This document shows positions 1 to 5,452 of a DNA stretch of 5,452 nt, piece by piece; the first letter of the stretch is position 1; each line of letters opens with the position of its first letter. Origin of the DNA: Desulfurococcales archaeon ex4484_217_1 (GTDB taxonomy: Archaea; Thermoproteota; Thermoprotei_A; EX4484-217-1); assembly GCA_002254745.1 (NCBI GenBank), contig NJED01000066.1, positions 1 through 5,452 on the forward strand, in the 5' to 3' direction. The translations under genes were made by a program, and so were the position numbers. The notes beneath the pieces were generated by a model. It saw only the letters and a list, made by a program, of their open reading frames with translations, had not been told where the DNA came from and did not search any database.

Positions 1-95
1 TGATATAAAAAAGGAAGTCTGTAATAAAAACTTTACTCATCATTTCTCATTTCCGAAATAATATGCACAGAGTTACTGAATTTAAAACTCAAGAG

Positions 96-110
96 CGAAA
101 AGTATAAAAA
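96..110 (+). promoter_or_regulatory. Archaeal BRE/TATA promoter of the small membrane-protein gene
   Basis: The sequence cgaaaa (96-101) is a good BRE and is followed at once by tataaaaa (103-110), a near-ideal archaeal TATA box. Archaeal initiation normally falls about 25 bp downstream of the TATA centre, so transcription should begin near 130-135. That places the TTG at 123 upstream of the transcript and supports the GTG at 150 as the start. A weaker similar pair, ccgaaataatatgc, lies at 53-66. The rest of 1-95 shows no gene that I can support. Confidence 0.65.
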
Positions 111-140
111 CTGTAATTACTATTGCAGGTAAAAGTATTT

Positions 141-146
141 GGTGAT
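141..146 (+). promoter_or_regulatory. Ribosome binding site GGTGAT that favours the GTG start at 150
   Basis: GGTGAT matches the archaeal anti-Shine-Dalgarno core and lies 3 nt before GTG at 150-152. The TTG at 123 has no such site upstream. The other genes in the window use aggtg(a) 4-5 nt before their starts, so this spacing is slightly short but acceptable. Confidence 0.5.
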
Positions 147-149
147 CTT

Positions 150-716
150 GTGACAGCGTACCAGTTTTTTCCTTCATTCGCAGAAGTTTTTTTTTCCTAT
201 ATTTTTTATTATGGTATCTGTCCCACTGCCCTTATCCTCACTGTATATAAAGCGTATAAATATTACAAGATAAAAAAAATCTGGAGAAAACCTGTATTTG
301 CAGTTATTTTAGTTTATTTTCTGGTCATGCCAGTATGGGGGTATTCTCTATCTATCCTAGTAGACGCAAGAATAAGACATGACATTCAGGACATGAAAGG
401 ACCGCATTTCGGCGCTGAAAAAACAATAGAAGAGATAAGCACAAAATTTCGAGAAAGAAGGTATAAATTCTCCGAAGTGGAAGAGTATATCCATTTCAAT
501 GATCTGAAAGGTAAACCTGTGATAACGGCAGCATACAGTATCAGTGGGGGATGGGTGTCTTATACATCCACTACGTTTTATCCAGTACCAAAATCCAAAG
601 TCTATCTTTTTTATATCTCTCCGGATGAAGAAGTGACAAAACAAGGCGAGAAAACAATATATTTCCCGCTTTTACCCTCTTCAGAGATAGGTGATCTCTT
701 TCCATGGACAGTATAG
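150..716 (+). CDS. Unrecognised two-helix membrane protein with an extracytoplasmic domain
   Basis: I do not recognise this protein. The frame opens after a stop at 114-116, so the start is TTG 123 (197 residues) or GTG 150 (188 residues). I prefer GTG 150 because of the TATA position and the GGTGAT site. In the longer numbering, a hydrophobic helix spans about residues 21-43 and a second about 58-80. Between them is a strongly basic loop, KYYKIKKIWRKP, which the positive-inside rule puts in the cytoplasm, so both termini face outside. Residues about 81-197 form a charged helix-rich stretch (AEKTIEEISTKFRERRYKF) and then a probable beta-rich portion with KGKPVITAAYSISGGW and KSKVYLFYISPDEE. 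It has its own promoter and is probably not co-transcribed with the transporter. No catalytic motif is visible. It could be a small sensor, anchor or envelope protein, but that is speculation. Confidence 0.7.
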   Translation: MTAYQFFPSFAEVFFSYIFYYGICPTALILTVYKAYKYYKIKKIWRKPVFAVILVYFLVMPVWGYSLSILVDARIRHDIQDMKGPHFGAEKTIEEISTKFRERRYKFSEVEEYIHFNDLKGKPVITAAYSISGGWVSYTSTTFYPVPKSKVYLFYISPDEEVTKQGEKTIYFPLLPSSEIGDLFPWTV

Positions 717-719
717 TTA

Positions 720-750
720 ATTATTTACTTCATTATTAATTTGTTTTATA
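720..750 (+). terminator. T-rich stretch after the small membrane-protein gene, possible terminator
   Basis: The 30 bases after the TAG at 714-716 are T-rich on the coding strand, with several short T runs and a tttt run near 744, and no strong hairpin. Archaeal RNA polymerase stops at such U-rich tracts. The tract is interrupted by many A and C bases, so this is a weak candidate. Confidence 0.3.
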
Positions 751-772
751 ACTTCTAAATTGTTACTACAAA

Positions 773-788
773 CCGTAAAGTTTAAATA
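773..788 (+). promoter_or_regulatory. Archaeal BRE/TATA promoter of the ABC transporter operon
   Basis: A BRE-like ccgtaaag (773-780) precedes the TATA-like tttaaata (781-788). Initiation about 25 bp downstream of the TATA centre would fall near 810, giving a leader of about 55 nt before GTG 865. A second TATA-like element, gtataatat, lies at 799-807 but lacks a good BRE. The first is the better candidate. Confidence 0.55.
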
Positions 789-797
789 AGCATATGT

Positions 798-813
798 CGT
801 ATAATATGATACG
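798..813 (+). promoter_or_regulatory. Near-palindrome at the expected start site, candidate operator
   Basis: The 16 bases cgtataatatgatacg form an inverted repeat with 7 of 8 paired positions matching. The outer arms CGTAT and ATACG are perfect. The site lies about 10 bp downstream of the TATA box and covers the predicted initiation point near 810, a common place for archaeal repressors to block polymerase or TFB. No second copy occurs at the upstream promoter, so if real it is specific to the transporter. The palindrome could also arise by chance in AT-rich DNA. Confidence 0.35.
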
Positions 814-864
814 CCAAAGAGGGGCAATATAATGGCGTGATAAAAAAAACTAAAAGGTGATAAA

Positions 865-2523
865 GTGAGTAGGAAAATAAACAAAAAAGGAGTGTATAGT
901 CTATTTTTAATAACACTCTTGTTTTTAAGCATGACAGGAATTGCATCTATCGCAGCCAAAAAGGGACCATATGTGGACGAAGTTATTATCGAAGCGAGAA
1001 CATCGAGAGAAACTGCTATTGGAGAGGTAGGAATGGGAGATTTCGATCTGTTCTTTTACGCATCCGGAGGTACGATATACGATGGCCTCCCAGAGGATAT
1101 AAGAGAAGGACTGAACCTAATACCTTCAAGCGCCGTTTACGACGATTTCTTCCTGAATCCATGTACTGGAGAGGATGGGTCTCCTGTAGTTGAATACGAA
1201 GGCGTAGAGTGGTTCAATGTCACAGGAGATAGAGAGATAAGATTTGCCTTCAACTTCCTGATGAACAGGCAGTACATGATCGATCAGATGTACGGTGGAT
1301 ACGCATTGCCAATGTACAGTGCCATTATGGAGTGTGAGCCTGCAGCTCCTGAGTTCCAGTCAGTATATGCGGAACTGGGACTTACACCCACAGGAGACGA
1401 GCAGAAAGGATTATCAATGATAAATGAAAGAATGGAATACTGGGCAAATCAGTTGGGAGGCAAATTAAAGAAAGTGGATGCCGCCGACTCACCAGCAGGA
1501 TACTGGTGGTACTTCAACGATGAGCCAGTTACATTCAGAGCAATGATCAGAATTGAGGACGAAAGACACGAAATGGGACTTTATATCTGTGATCAGTTAG
1601 AAAAAGCAGGTATAAAGTGTATAAGGAATGAATGGGACAGAGTAAGAGCGTTCAGTGCATCTTACTTCATTGATCCAGCAACAGCACCACCGAATCACTG
1701 GAATCTCTATACAGACGGCTGGATATCAATGAGTGCATGGAAGTTTGTAGAGGGTTCTGTAACTCAGATGTACGCGCCATGGTACGGCTGGATGCCAGGA
1801 TTGGGAGAGTCAACATGGTGGAATTACTCGCAAGATGAATTGGATAAGCTTACAAAGAAAGCTTTAAACGGTATGTGTCTAAATGAACAGGATTACTGGG
1901 ATACACTGAGAGAAGCTGTGAAGTTGTCAATTCAGGAAAGTGTTAGAGTTTTCTGCCTTACAGAGCTGTCCTACTATCCAGTAAATAAGAGAGTTTCTGG
2001 AATAGCATACGATGTAGGATCTGGGCTTGGATCAAGATGGGTATTCCAGACTGCTCAGACACCAGATAACAAGCTGAAGGCACTGCAGTACTCATCGGTA
2101 GGATCTCTCTTCATGGGCGCCTTTAACCCAATAGATGGCTTGGAGGATGTCTATGCAAACTACCTCTACAGACCTGTAAGAGATTATGCTACATGGTCGC
2201 ATCCTGGAGAAGGAGTGCCCATATCTGTAAGAACAACTTTCGATGTTGAGAAGAAGTTCCACTTCGAAGGAGAAGATCTGATAGGAGAATTGGACGTGCC
2301 CTCAGACTGTGTTGTTTACGACTCTGCAGCAAACGAATGGGTAGAGGTAGGCTCTGGAAAGAAAGCTGTTTCCAAGGTAACATACGATTACCTGTTCTCC
2401 AACTGGCACAACGGAATGCCTATGACAATGGAAGATATCAAGTATTGCATTGCACATGTTTACGAATGGTCGTACGAAGATGAAGAGGGTGAATGCAATG
2501 GGAACGTCAGAGACGTTAGATAG
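865..2523 (+). CDS. Peptide/nickel-type ABC substrate-binding protein, N-terminal fragment, circularly permuted
   Basis: This is the extracytoplasmic receptor of a Dpp/Opp-family importer. The GTG start is fixed by aggtga at 855-860. Residues 1-31 form a Sec signal peptide: basic MSRKINKK, a hydrophobic core, and cleavage near SIAA. No lipobox is present. Residues 36-65 (YVDEVIIEA to GDFDLFFY) match the mid-protein 'reads residues, counts G-E-I-D' segment of family 5 proteins. REIRFAFNFLMNRQYMID (123-140) followed by GGYALP matches the 'VRQALNYAIDRE' helix. WNLYTDGW (279-286) matches the late 'GW' motif. The usual N-terminal lobe follows only after about residue 405: QYSSVGSLFMGAFNPIDG, then YDYLFSNWHNGMPMTMEDIKYC (507-528), split here as FSNWHNG plus MPMTMEDIKYC. 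The frame fails at about residue 541 (after YEDEE) and ends at TAG 2521-2523. The substrate could be peptide, nickel or oligosaccharide. Confidence 0.8.
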   Translation: MSRKINKKGVYSLFLITLLFLSMTGIASIAAKKGPYVDEVIIEARTSRETAIGEVGMGDFDLFFYASGGTIYDGLPEDIREGLNLIPSSAVYDDFFLNPCTGEDGSPVVEYEGVEWFNVTGDREIRFAFNFLMNRQYMIDQMYGGYALPMYSAIMECEPAAPEFQSVYAELGLTPTGDEQKGLSMINERMEYWANQLGGKLKKVDAADSPAGYWWYFNDEPVTFRAMIRIEDERHEMGLYICDQLEKAGIKCIRNEWDRVRAFSASYFIDPATAPPNHWNLYTDGWISMSAWKFVEGSVTQMYAPWYGWMPGLGESTWWNYSQDELDKLTKKALNGMCLNEQDYWDTLREAVKLSIQESVRVFCLTELSYYPVNKRVSGIAYDVGSGLGSRWVFQTAQTPDNKLKALQYSSVGSLFMGAFNPIDGLEDVYANYLYRPVRDYATWSHPGEGVPISVRTTFDVEKKFHFEGEDLIGELDVPSDCVVYDSAANEWVEVGSGKKAVSKVTYDYLFSNWHNGMPMTMEDIKYCIAHVYEWSYEDEEGECNGNVRDVR

Positions 2524-2579
2524 AATAAAAGGTATAAAATTCGTTGACGAGGATACTCTCGAGATTTACGGCGACTTCC
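2522..2579 (+). repeat. 58-bp direct repeat, copy 1
   Basis: This copy is identical over 58 bases to 2590-2647, at an offset of 68. It is in frame with the NAMGTSETLDRIKG reading of the upstream sequence, which is the +2 frame relative to the main open frame. It encodes RIKGIKFVDEDTLEIYGDF, the segment that follows the HNG-MPMTMEDIK motif in the family. After it, the frame runs through RPWTE into a stop at 2594-2596. Confidence 0.9.
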
Positions 2580-2589
2580 GACCCTGGAC

Positions 2590-2647
2590 AGAATAAAAGG
2601 TATAAAATTCGTTGACGAGGATACTCTCGAGATTTACGGCGACTTCC
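2590..2647 (+). repeat. 58-bp direct repeat, copy 2, with synonymous upstream flank
   Basis: This copy encodes the same peptide as copy 1 but in another frame (offset 68 is not a multiple of 3). It continues into QHPASDDLIADYFAF, the natural family continuation. The nine bases before it, accctggac, encode TLD. The nine before copy 1, acgttagat, also encode TLD. Four of the nine bases differ and all changes are silent. Homology therefore extends beyond the identical block, as between two alleles or paralogs. Confidence 0.9.
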
Positions 2648-2671
2648 AGCACCCCGCAAGTGACGATTTAA

Positions 2672-3586
2672 TTGCAGACTACTTCGCTTTCTGCTTTCTG
2701 GCCCGATCTACCGTGGCCAATATACGAAGCATCGGATTACCTCGTAGCGATTCACGGACCAAAATCAGGAACAGATTACGACTACTCTGACAGAGAGGGT
2801 ACAACGCAATTTGATCTTTTGGTAGATATGCATGTTGAGGATATGAGAGAGGCACTGCAGAGATTCTGGCAGAAGGGACAATTACCACCAGCAACGGATA
2901 TAACGGTGGATGAAGCCAAAGCAGCCTATCAGGCTTGTATAGACTGGATTGATGCACATGGCCATTGCTTCATATCCAACGGTCCATTCTACATGGATAT
3001 CTACGATCCAGCAAACATGTACTGTGTGCTCAAAGCTTTCAGAGACCCGACATACCCATTCGAGCCAGAGGTATGGACAGAGAGACTTACACTCGCCAGA
3101 TCTGTTATAGACAGTGTGGATATACCAGCGTCTGTCAAAGTGGGTGACGATATACCAGTGAAGGTAAAAGTTACAAACAAGATCGAGTATCCAGATGCGA
3201 GAGAAGAGCCGGCAGAAGTGGCTTATGTGGATGTCTATCTCAAAGATGCTTCTGACAATGTTCTATATTCAGGAAAAGCTGCATTGAAAACAGCAGGTAA
3301 CTTCGAGATTACGATACCTGGCAGCAAAACAGCTAACCTGAGTGCGGGAGCATACACAGTTGAGGTCAAAGCAGCATACAAGGAAGGAGGATACCCAGAT
3401 CTAAGAAAGACACAGGTAATTCTCAGTCAGGTAACTGAAGAATCACCGACACCAACTCCAGCAGTAACGACAGCTGCACCAACAGAGGCGCCTGAAGAAG
3501 GCATGAGCACCACAACGATAGTCGGCATTGTTGTCGTCATAATAATCATTGTGGCTCTGGTGTACTTCTTCACAAAGAAAAAATAA
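2672..3586 (+). CDS. Substrate-binding protein, C-terminal fragment with beta domain and membrane anchor
   Basis: This is the rest of the receptor begun at 865. The nominal TTG at 2672 has no convincing binding site and is not a natural start. Genuine family sequence in this frame begins at AFWPDLPWPIYEA, just after the 7-bp duplication. Residues 10-143 finish the permuted N-lobe, with SNGPFYMDIYDP (102-113) and VLKAFRDPTYPF (119-130) matching the family's 'GTGPY.. DPAN..VL.RNP' block. Residues about 144-252 look like an Ig-like or CARDB-like beta sandwich: PASVKVGDDIPVKVKVTN, then LSAGAYTVEVKAAY. Residues 254-277 are a T/P/A/E-rich linker, 281-300 a hydrophobic helix, and KKK ends the chain. 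This is typical of archaeal binding proteins tethered by a C-terminal helix. The Phe codons are 9 TTC to 1 TTT, which suggests high expression. Confidence 0.75.
   Translation: MQTTSLSAFWPDLPWPIYEASDYLVAIHGPKSGTDYDYSDREGTTQFDLLVDMHVEDMREALQRFWQKGQLPPATDITVDEAKAAYQACIDWIDAHGHCFISNGPFYMDIYDPANMYCVLKAFRDPTYPFEPEVWTERLTLARSVIDSVDIPASVKVGDDIPVKVKVTNKIEYPDAREEPAEVAYVDVYLKDASDNVLYSGKAALKTAGNFEITIPGSKTANLSAGAYTVEVKAAYKEGGYPDLRKTQVILSQVTEESPTPTPAVTTAAPTEAPEEGMSTTTIVGIVVVIIIIVALVYFFTKKK
2686..2699 (+). repeat. 7-bp tandem duplication causing a frameshift
   Basis: The unit gctttct occurs twice in direct succession (2686-2692 and 2693-2699). With one unit removed the frame reads ADYFAFWPDLPWPIYEA without a break. 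With two units the upstream frame becomes ADYFAFCFLARS, which is unlike the family. The +7 here and the +68 of the larger repeat sum to 75, a multiple of three. Confidence 0.85.
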
Positions 3587-3587
3587 A

Positions 3588-3618
3588 TTTTTTCTTTTTT
3601 TTATTTTAAAATAAAAAA
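3588..3618 (+). terminator. Oligo-T tract and AT palindrome between receptor and permease genes
   Basis: Right after the TAA (3584-3586) comes a 15-base run of T interrupted by one C (3588-3602). It overlaps a perfect 22-base palindrome at 3597-3618 centred on tttt/aaaa. Archaeal termination relies on such U-rich tracts. Because the permease gene starts only 13 nt beyond with its own binding site and no obvious TATA-BRE pair of its own, I read this as a partial terminator. It would let a minority of transcripts continue, giving more receptor than channel. Confidence 0.55.
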
Positions 3619-3630
3619 GAAGGTGTAAAA

Positions 3631-4686
3631 ATGGCATATGGTAGATATTTAGTCGTTAGGCTTATAAATGCATTAGTTGTTTTAATAGTTGTTATATTTG
3701 TAATTTCAGCACTTTTTAACAAAGTAGCTGAGGATCAGTTAAAGGTACAGATAGAAGAAAATGTAAGGGCAGCCACAAAAGATCCTGCATTTGCGAGAAT
3801 GAGTGAAACAAAACAAAAAGAGTTTATTGAAAATAAGAGGGAGTACTATATTCAAATGTATGGATTGGATAAGACTTATGTGGAAAGAGTTTTGCTGAGA
3901 ACAAAGGGAACTCTTACTCTGAATTTTGGGAAATCTCATAAATTACCGTCTCCAACAGGGAGTAAAGAGGTTTCCACTATAATCAAGGAGGTTTTACCGA
4001 GATCTATTCTTCTATTTACAACTGCAGGAATTATATACTCTATAATCGGTATTCTTGTCGGTCTTAAATCTGCCCAAAGGGCTGGCAGTTCTCTGGATAA
4101 AGGGATCTCTATTTTTGCGTTAGTGACATTAAGCCTGCCAATGTGGTGGGTAGGGATGCTTTTCATACTTTTGTTCGCTTTTAAACTGCAATGGTTCCCG
4201 GCGAGCTCCTTTCCCCTACCACAGTATGAGAACTTTTTCCAGTATGCAGGAGGGGTACTGTATAAGATGTTTTTGCCTCTGATCACGATAGTCTTTGTGA
4301 GTTTTGGAGGCTGGGCATACACCTCAAGAAATCTTGTGATAGGGATACTTCAGGAAGACTTTGTGAGGGTAGCAAGGGCTAAAGGGGTGCCTGAAAGAAA
4401 GGTTATATACGGACACGTATTAAGAGCTGCAGCACCTTCTATTGTGACATTGACGATATTTACACTCTTAGGTTCCATAGGAGGTGCGATAATTACGGAG
4501 TCTGTATTTAATTGGCCTGGAATGGGAAGGCTCTACTGGACGGCAATACAGATGAATGAGATCACAATAATCATGGGGCTGACATTTGTTACTGTCTTCC
4601 TCTATCTATTTGGCATGGTATTTGCGGATCTTATCTATGGATACTTAGACCCGAGGATAAAGGTAGGAGTATCAGGGAGAATGTAG
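3631..4686 (+). CDS. dppB: Dpp/Opp-type ABC transporter permease, DppB-like
   Basis: This 351-residue protein is one half of the importer channel in the cytoplasmic membrane. The ATG at 3631 follows aggtg at 3621-3625. Helix 1 spans about 7-29. It is followed by a large extracytoplasmic loop (30-125) with YGLDKTYVERVLL (77-89) and LTLNFGKS (95-102), matching the family's 'LGLD.P...RY' and 'GDLG.S' motifs. Further helices lie about 126-146, 158-185, 212-230, 269-290 and 311-336. The EAA coupling loop is QEDFVRVARAKGVPERKVIY through HVLRAAAPS (241-270), with the invariant Gly at 252. ESVFNWPGMGRL (290-301) and the C-terminal DLIYGYLDPRIK (333-344) are also canonical. The gene is intact, unlike both neighbours. 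Phe codons are 19 TTT to 5 TTC, the reverse of the receptor gene. The partner should be the DppC-like protein downstream. Substrate is not deducible. Confidence 0.92.
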   Translation: MAYGRYLVVRLINALVVLIVVIFVISALFNKVAEDQLKVQIEENVRAATKDPAFARMSETKQKEFIENKREYYIQMYGLDKTYVERVLLRTKGTLTLNFGKSHKLPSPTGSKEVSTIIKEVLPRSILLFTTAGIIYSIIGILVGLKSAQRAGSSLDKGISIFALVTLSLPMWWVGMLFILLFAFKLQWFPASSFPLPQYENFFQYAGGVLYKMFLPLITIVFVSFGGWAYTSRNLVIGILQEDFVRVARAKGVPERKVIYGHVLRAAAPSIVTLTIFTLLGSIGGAIITESVFNWPGMGRLYWTAIQMNEITIIMGLTFVTVFLYLFGMVFADLIYGYLDPRIKVGVSGRM

Positions 4687-4696
4687 AGGTGTTAAA

Positions 4697-5452
4697 ATGA
4701 GATGGGAAGATACCAAACAAAGCATAAAAAATTTTCTTTTTGAATTCAGGCACCACTACACCTGAGGCTAAGGAAAACTGGAGAAATATGGCATACTGGG
4801 ATGAAAACCCTGTAAATGCTCCACCTGCATGGATGAACTATTTCACGTCAAAGGATATGTGTCCCCATGTATATGATATACCTCCTACGGATCTTACATT
4901 CAAAGGAGAGCTTGTGTACTACAATAGTTCAAAGCCTCCAACGATAAATATGTCCATATTAAGACCAGACGGAAAAACAATAAAACTATATTCAGCAGCT
5001 TCCAAAACTGGAAAACCTGAAGATGATCATTACGTTGCGGAGATCAATGTGCTTGTCACTGCTTCAGACACAGCAAAGAAAGAAACATACAACTTTGGAA
5101 GGGACTTTGAAACAGAAGAGAATTTAGAGAAGGTTTTAAGTCCTGATTTTGTAAAGCCAATGAGTGTCATTTTTTCAAAGACTGAGCCAGGAATACTTCT
5201 GGAAAGTGCAGATCCTTTAAAAGGAGAGTATAAACTACTTATAGACGTATTCTACTTTGATGAGAGAGACAATACGAGATCGGCAAAGAGTATATTTGCT
5301 GGCAAAGTCTATGGACTGTTAGGAACCGAAAAGAACAGAAGAGATCTCTTCCAGGGAATAGTCTGGGGACTGAGATGGGCTCTGGCACTTGGGCTGCTTG
5401 TTGCTGTTTTTTCTGTGGGAATAGGAATAGCATTTGGAATTACAAGTGCTTA
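4697..5452 (+). pseudogene. dppC: DppC-like ABC permease, internally deleted and cut by the window edge
   Basis: This should be the second channel subunit. ATG 4697 follows aggtg (4687-4691), 10 nt after the DppB stop. The first 22 codons, MRWEDTKQSIKNFLFEFRHH, fit the cytoplasmic N-terminus of DppC-type permeases, but a TGA follows at 4763-4765. The family sequence resumes in another frame from about 4755 (TTPEAKENWRNMAYWDENPV) and stays open for 232 codons to the edge. The expected first membrane helix is absent, so a deletion with length of 2 modulo 3 would explain both gap and frameshift. A start-based gene call would pick ATG 4788. The retained part has a long beta-rich extracytoplasmic region of about 170 residues, then LLGTEKNRRDLFQGIVWG, matching the family's 'LGTDELGRDVFSR.IYG', and the second helix. 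The C-terminal EAA loop lies outside the window. Confidence 0.75.

Larger units (their letters stand above)
865..3586 (+). pseudogene. Frameshifted gene for a family 5 substrate-binding protein, whole extent
   Basis: Two open frames, 865-2523 and 2672-3586, are the N- and C-terminal parts of one protein. The 148 nt between them still encode family sequence, in shifting frames. Collapsing the 68-bp repeat offset and the 7-bp duplication, and removing one base near 2487-2490, restores a single frame of exactly 882 codons including the stop. The join then reads DRIKGIKFVDEDTLEIYGDF, then QHPASDDLIADYFAFWPDLP. Whether the breaks exist in the cell or were made by assembly cannot be decided here. 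Codon use on both sides of the breaks looks maintained, which argues that any inactivation is recent. Confidence 0.75.

Noticed and set aside
798..813. The near-palindrome read as a second core promoter (gtataatat)
   Set aside because: It lacks a BRE-like element upstream, whereas tttaaata at 781-788 has one; kept only as a candidate operator.
717..959. Minus-strand open frame of 80 codons overlapping the promoter and receptor signal peptide
   Set aside because: It covers the promoter and start of a well-supported + strand gene, and is hydrophobic only because it is antisense to a signal peptide and AT-rich DNA.
2522..2647. CRISPR or mobile-element terminal repeat
   Set aside because: There are only two copies, they are coding sequence, the spacer is 10 bp and also homologous to coding sequence, and no transposase or target-site duplication is seen.
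2672..2674. TTG as a genuine start for a separate C-terminal protein
   Set aside because: No aggtg-type site precedes it, no signal peptide follows, and the sequence before it in another frame is the natural continuation of the receptor.
2686..2699. Phase-variable repeat tract
   Set aside because: Only two 7-bp units are present and the gene has two other frame breaks, so slippage here could not restore expression.
2965..3147. 60-codon + strand frame inside the receptor C-terminal part
   Set aside because: It is an alternate-frame shadow; the overlapping frame encodes conserved receptor motifs (GPFYMDIYDP, VLKAFRDP).
3936..4322. Minus-strand open frame of 128 codons inside the DppB gene
   Set aside because: It lies wholly within a strongly conserved permease gene in antisense and shows no family motif or binding site.

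Overview
The window is archaeal, most likely from a euryarchaeal methanogen- or ANME-like lineage, though I cannot name the taxon from sequence alone. Support comes from BRE/TATA promoters (for example cgaaaagtataaaaa at 96-110), AGGTG(A)-type Shine-Dalgarno sites 4-5 nt before each start, oligo-T termination, AGA/AGG-dominated arginine codons, and a solute-binding protein that ends in an S/T/P-rich linker, one membrane helix and KKK rather than a lipobox. Base composition is moderately AT-rich.

Layout, all on the + strand. 1-149 is a promoter region. 150-716 encodes an unrecognised protein with two membrane helices and an extracytoplasmic domain. 717-864 is intergenic, with a candidate oligo-T terminator, a TATA box and a near-palindrome at the expected transcription start. 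865-3586 is one family 5 (peptide/nickel/oligosaccharide) substrate-binding protein gene, broken into two frames. 3588-3618 is an oligo-T plus palindrome termination or attenuation signal. 3631-4686 is an intact DppB-type permease. 4697 to the right edge is a DppC-type permease with an apparent deletion of its first membrane helix.

Together the last three genes are the start of an ABC importer operon of the Dpp/Opp family: a membrane-anchored binding protein hands substrate to a DppB/DppC channel. The DppD/DppF ATPases would be expected beyond the right edge. The substrate cannot be read from the sequence.

Three points deserve attention. (1) The binding protein appears circularly permuted: motifs that normally sit in the middle and C-terminal part of family 5 proteins come first, and the normal N-terminal lobe comes last. 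(2) Its reading frame is interrupted near 2487-2490, by a 58-bp direct repeat at 2522-2647, and by a 7-bp tandem duplication at 2686-2699. The second 58-bp copy is preceded by synonymous but different codons, which points to a join of two alleles or paralogs (biological or assembly-made). (3) DppC carries a second lesion, while DppB between them is intact. No defence system, mobile element, CRISPR array or RNA gene is visible.
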